DNA of 5,410 nucleotides. It comes from Gammaproteobacteria bacterium (GTDB lineage: Bacteria > Pseudomonadota > Gammaproteobacteria > Arenicellales > JAHEKD01). The translations under genes and the position numbers were made by a program. Positions 4,858-5,410 of this stretch are shown here, in pieces. Where the stretch lies: contig JAHEKD010000206.1 in the NCBI GenBank assembly GCA_024638545.1, positions 1-5,410 of the forward strand, written 5' to 3'. Position 1 is the first letter of the stretch. The number at the start of each line of letters is the position of its first letter. The notes under the pieces are model-generated. The model did not search any database, was not told the origin of the DNA, and saw only the letters and a list, made by a program, of their open reading frames with translations.

Positions 4858-5410
4858 TTATTTGATTTCGTAGCTCTCAAATATTTGCGGTAATGTCTTT
4901 ATAGCAATTTTACCCAACGGGGTTCTGGGCAATTCGCTAACAACTGCAAAACGCTTAATCTGATTATGACCAGATGCGTTAGAGTTATATTCACGCAGCA
5001 CACGCTTGGCATTTTCTATGGCCTGGGTCTTATTCTTGTCTTTCATGGTCATGACGGCTGCCGTGACTGGTTCATCATCATCGAGCGCCAGGATCGCAGC
5101 AGGTTGCATCTCGACTTCTATGACGCCGGCTTCCTTGACACCCTGCAGCCTTTCCAGACGAATCTCAATATCTTCCGGGTAGACGTTTTTACCAGCTTCC
5201 GTGACGATTAAACGTTTGCTACGACCGGTTAAAATCAGCTTTCCGTTAGCATCAAGACGGCCTAAGTCTCCAGTTTTAAACCAGCCGTTTTCAATAACCT
5301 CCCTGGTTAATTCTTCGTCTGTATAACCCAGCATCACATTGGGACCCTTTATCCACACTTCGCCAATACCACGGCTGTCTGGCTGGTCTATTTTAATTTT
5401 AATTTTTTCA
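4858..5410 (-). CDS. AMP-forming acyl-CoA synthetase (long-chain type), C-terminal part (runs off right edge)
   Basis: The minus-strand frame is open from the window edge (first full codon at 5409) to a TAA at 4860..4858, giving 183 residues of the C-terminal part of an adenylate-forming enzyme. A GTG at 5358 lies inside the frame and is a Val codon, not the start: GIGEVWIKGPNVMLGY runs across it. Core motifs seen: GWFKTGDLG (A7; T at 5274), GRSKRLIVTEAGKNVYPEDIE (A8 hinge region) and LPRTPLGKI near the end, whose Lys (4911..4909) is the conserved adenylation lysine. The family activates a carboxylate with ATP and transfers it to CoA. The GKNVYPEDIE hinge favours a fatty-acyl-CoA synthetase over acetyl-CoA synthetase. 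The N-terminal P-loop half and acyl pocket are outside, so the substrate cannot be assigned. The gene ends 125 bp from the long MITE. Confidence 0.9.
   Translation of the reverse strand, partial: EKIKIKIDQPDSRGIGEVWIKGPNVMLGYTDEELTREVIENGWFKTGDLGRLDANGKLILTGRSKRLIVTEAGKNVYPEDIEIRLERLQGVKEAGVIEVEMQPAAILALDDDEPVTAAVMTMKDKNKTQAIENAKRVLREYNSNASGHNQIKRFAVVSELPRTPLGKIAIKTLPQIFESYEIK

Noticed and set aside
4966..5211. Plus-strand frame inside the acyl-CoA synthetase gene
   Set aside because: Antisense shadow of a frame carrying the A7, A8 and A10 motifs.
5356..5358. GTG as the start codon of the acyl-CoA synthetase fragment
   Set aside because: The frame continues upstream to the window edge with conserved residues (GIGEVWIKGP), so the GTG encodes an internal valine.
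1..5410. CRISPR array, tRNA or rRNA genes
   Set aside because: No regularly spaced repeats beyond the two MITE copies, and no cloverleaf or ribosomal RNA core sequence was seen on either strand.

Overview
The window looks like a chromosomal segment of a marine-type or symbiont-type proteobacterium, perhaps a gammaproteobacterium. The gene families and the moderate-to-low GC content support this, but nothing in the window fixes the taxon. Coding density is low. There are four real protein genes, two of them cut by the window edges, and long spacers that hold palindromes and a dispersed repeat.

Layout: (1) On the minus strand at the left edge is the N-terminal part of a PhnD-like phosphate/phosphonate-type substrate-binding protein (278..1). 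(2) A 376-bp divergent spacer carries a candidate promoter for that gene and a tandem 8-bp repeat that may serve the next gene. (3) On the plus strand, 655..2169 is a complete MttB-superfamily methyltransferase of the non-pyrrolysine type, which demethylates quaternary or tertiary amines onto a corrinoid protein. (4) Exactly at its stop codon sits an 87-bp MITE-like element with 15-bp terminal inverted repeats and an ACTAG target duplication. (5) Convergent to it, 3263..2334 encodes a protein with seven predicted membrane helices ending in a Fis/NifA-type helix-turn-helix, apparently a membrane-embedded one-component regulator. (6) About 1.6 kb follows without a convincing gene (3264..4857). 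It contains a possible 13-codon leader ORF, a perfect 17-bp palindrome, a terminator-like hairpin, a cluster of stem-loops, and a 213-bp long form of the same MITE. (7) On the minus strand at the right edge is the C-terminal part of an AMP-forming acyl-CoA synthetase.

How the genes may work together: the methyltransferase has no corrinoid protein, reactivator or methyl-acceptor gene beside it, so its partners must be encoded elsewhere. The membrane regulator is the obvious local candidate for a controller, but no operator is proven. The two same-orientation MITE copies bracket the regulator and its upstream spacer, so this 2.3-kb block may be a separately acquired or deletable segment. The most unusual items are the 7TM-Fis regulator and the short/long MITE pair whose two forms differ by one clean 126-bp internal block.
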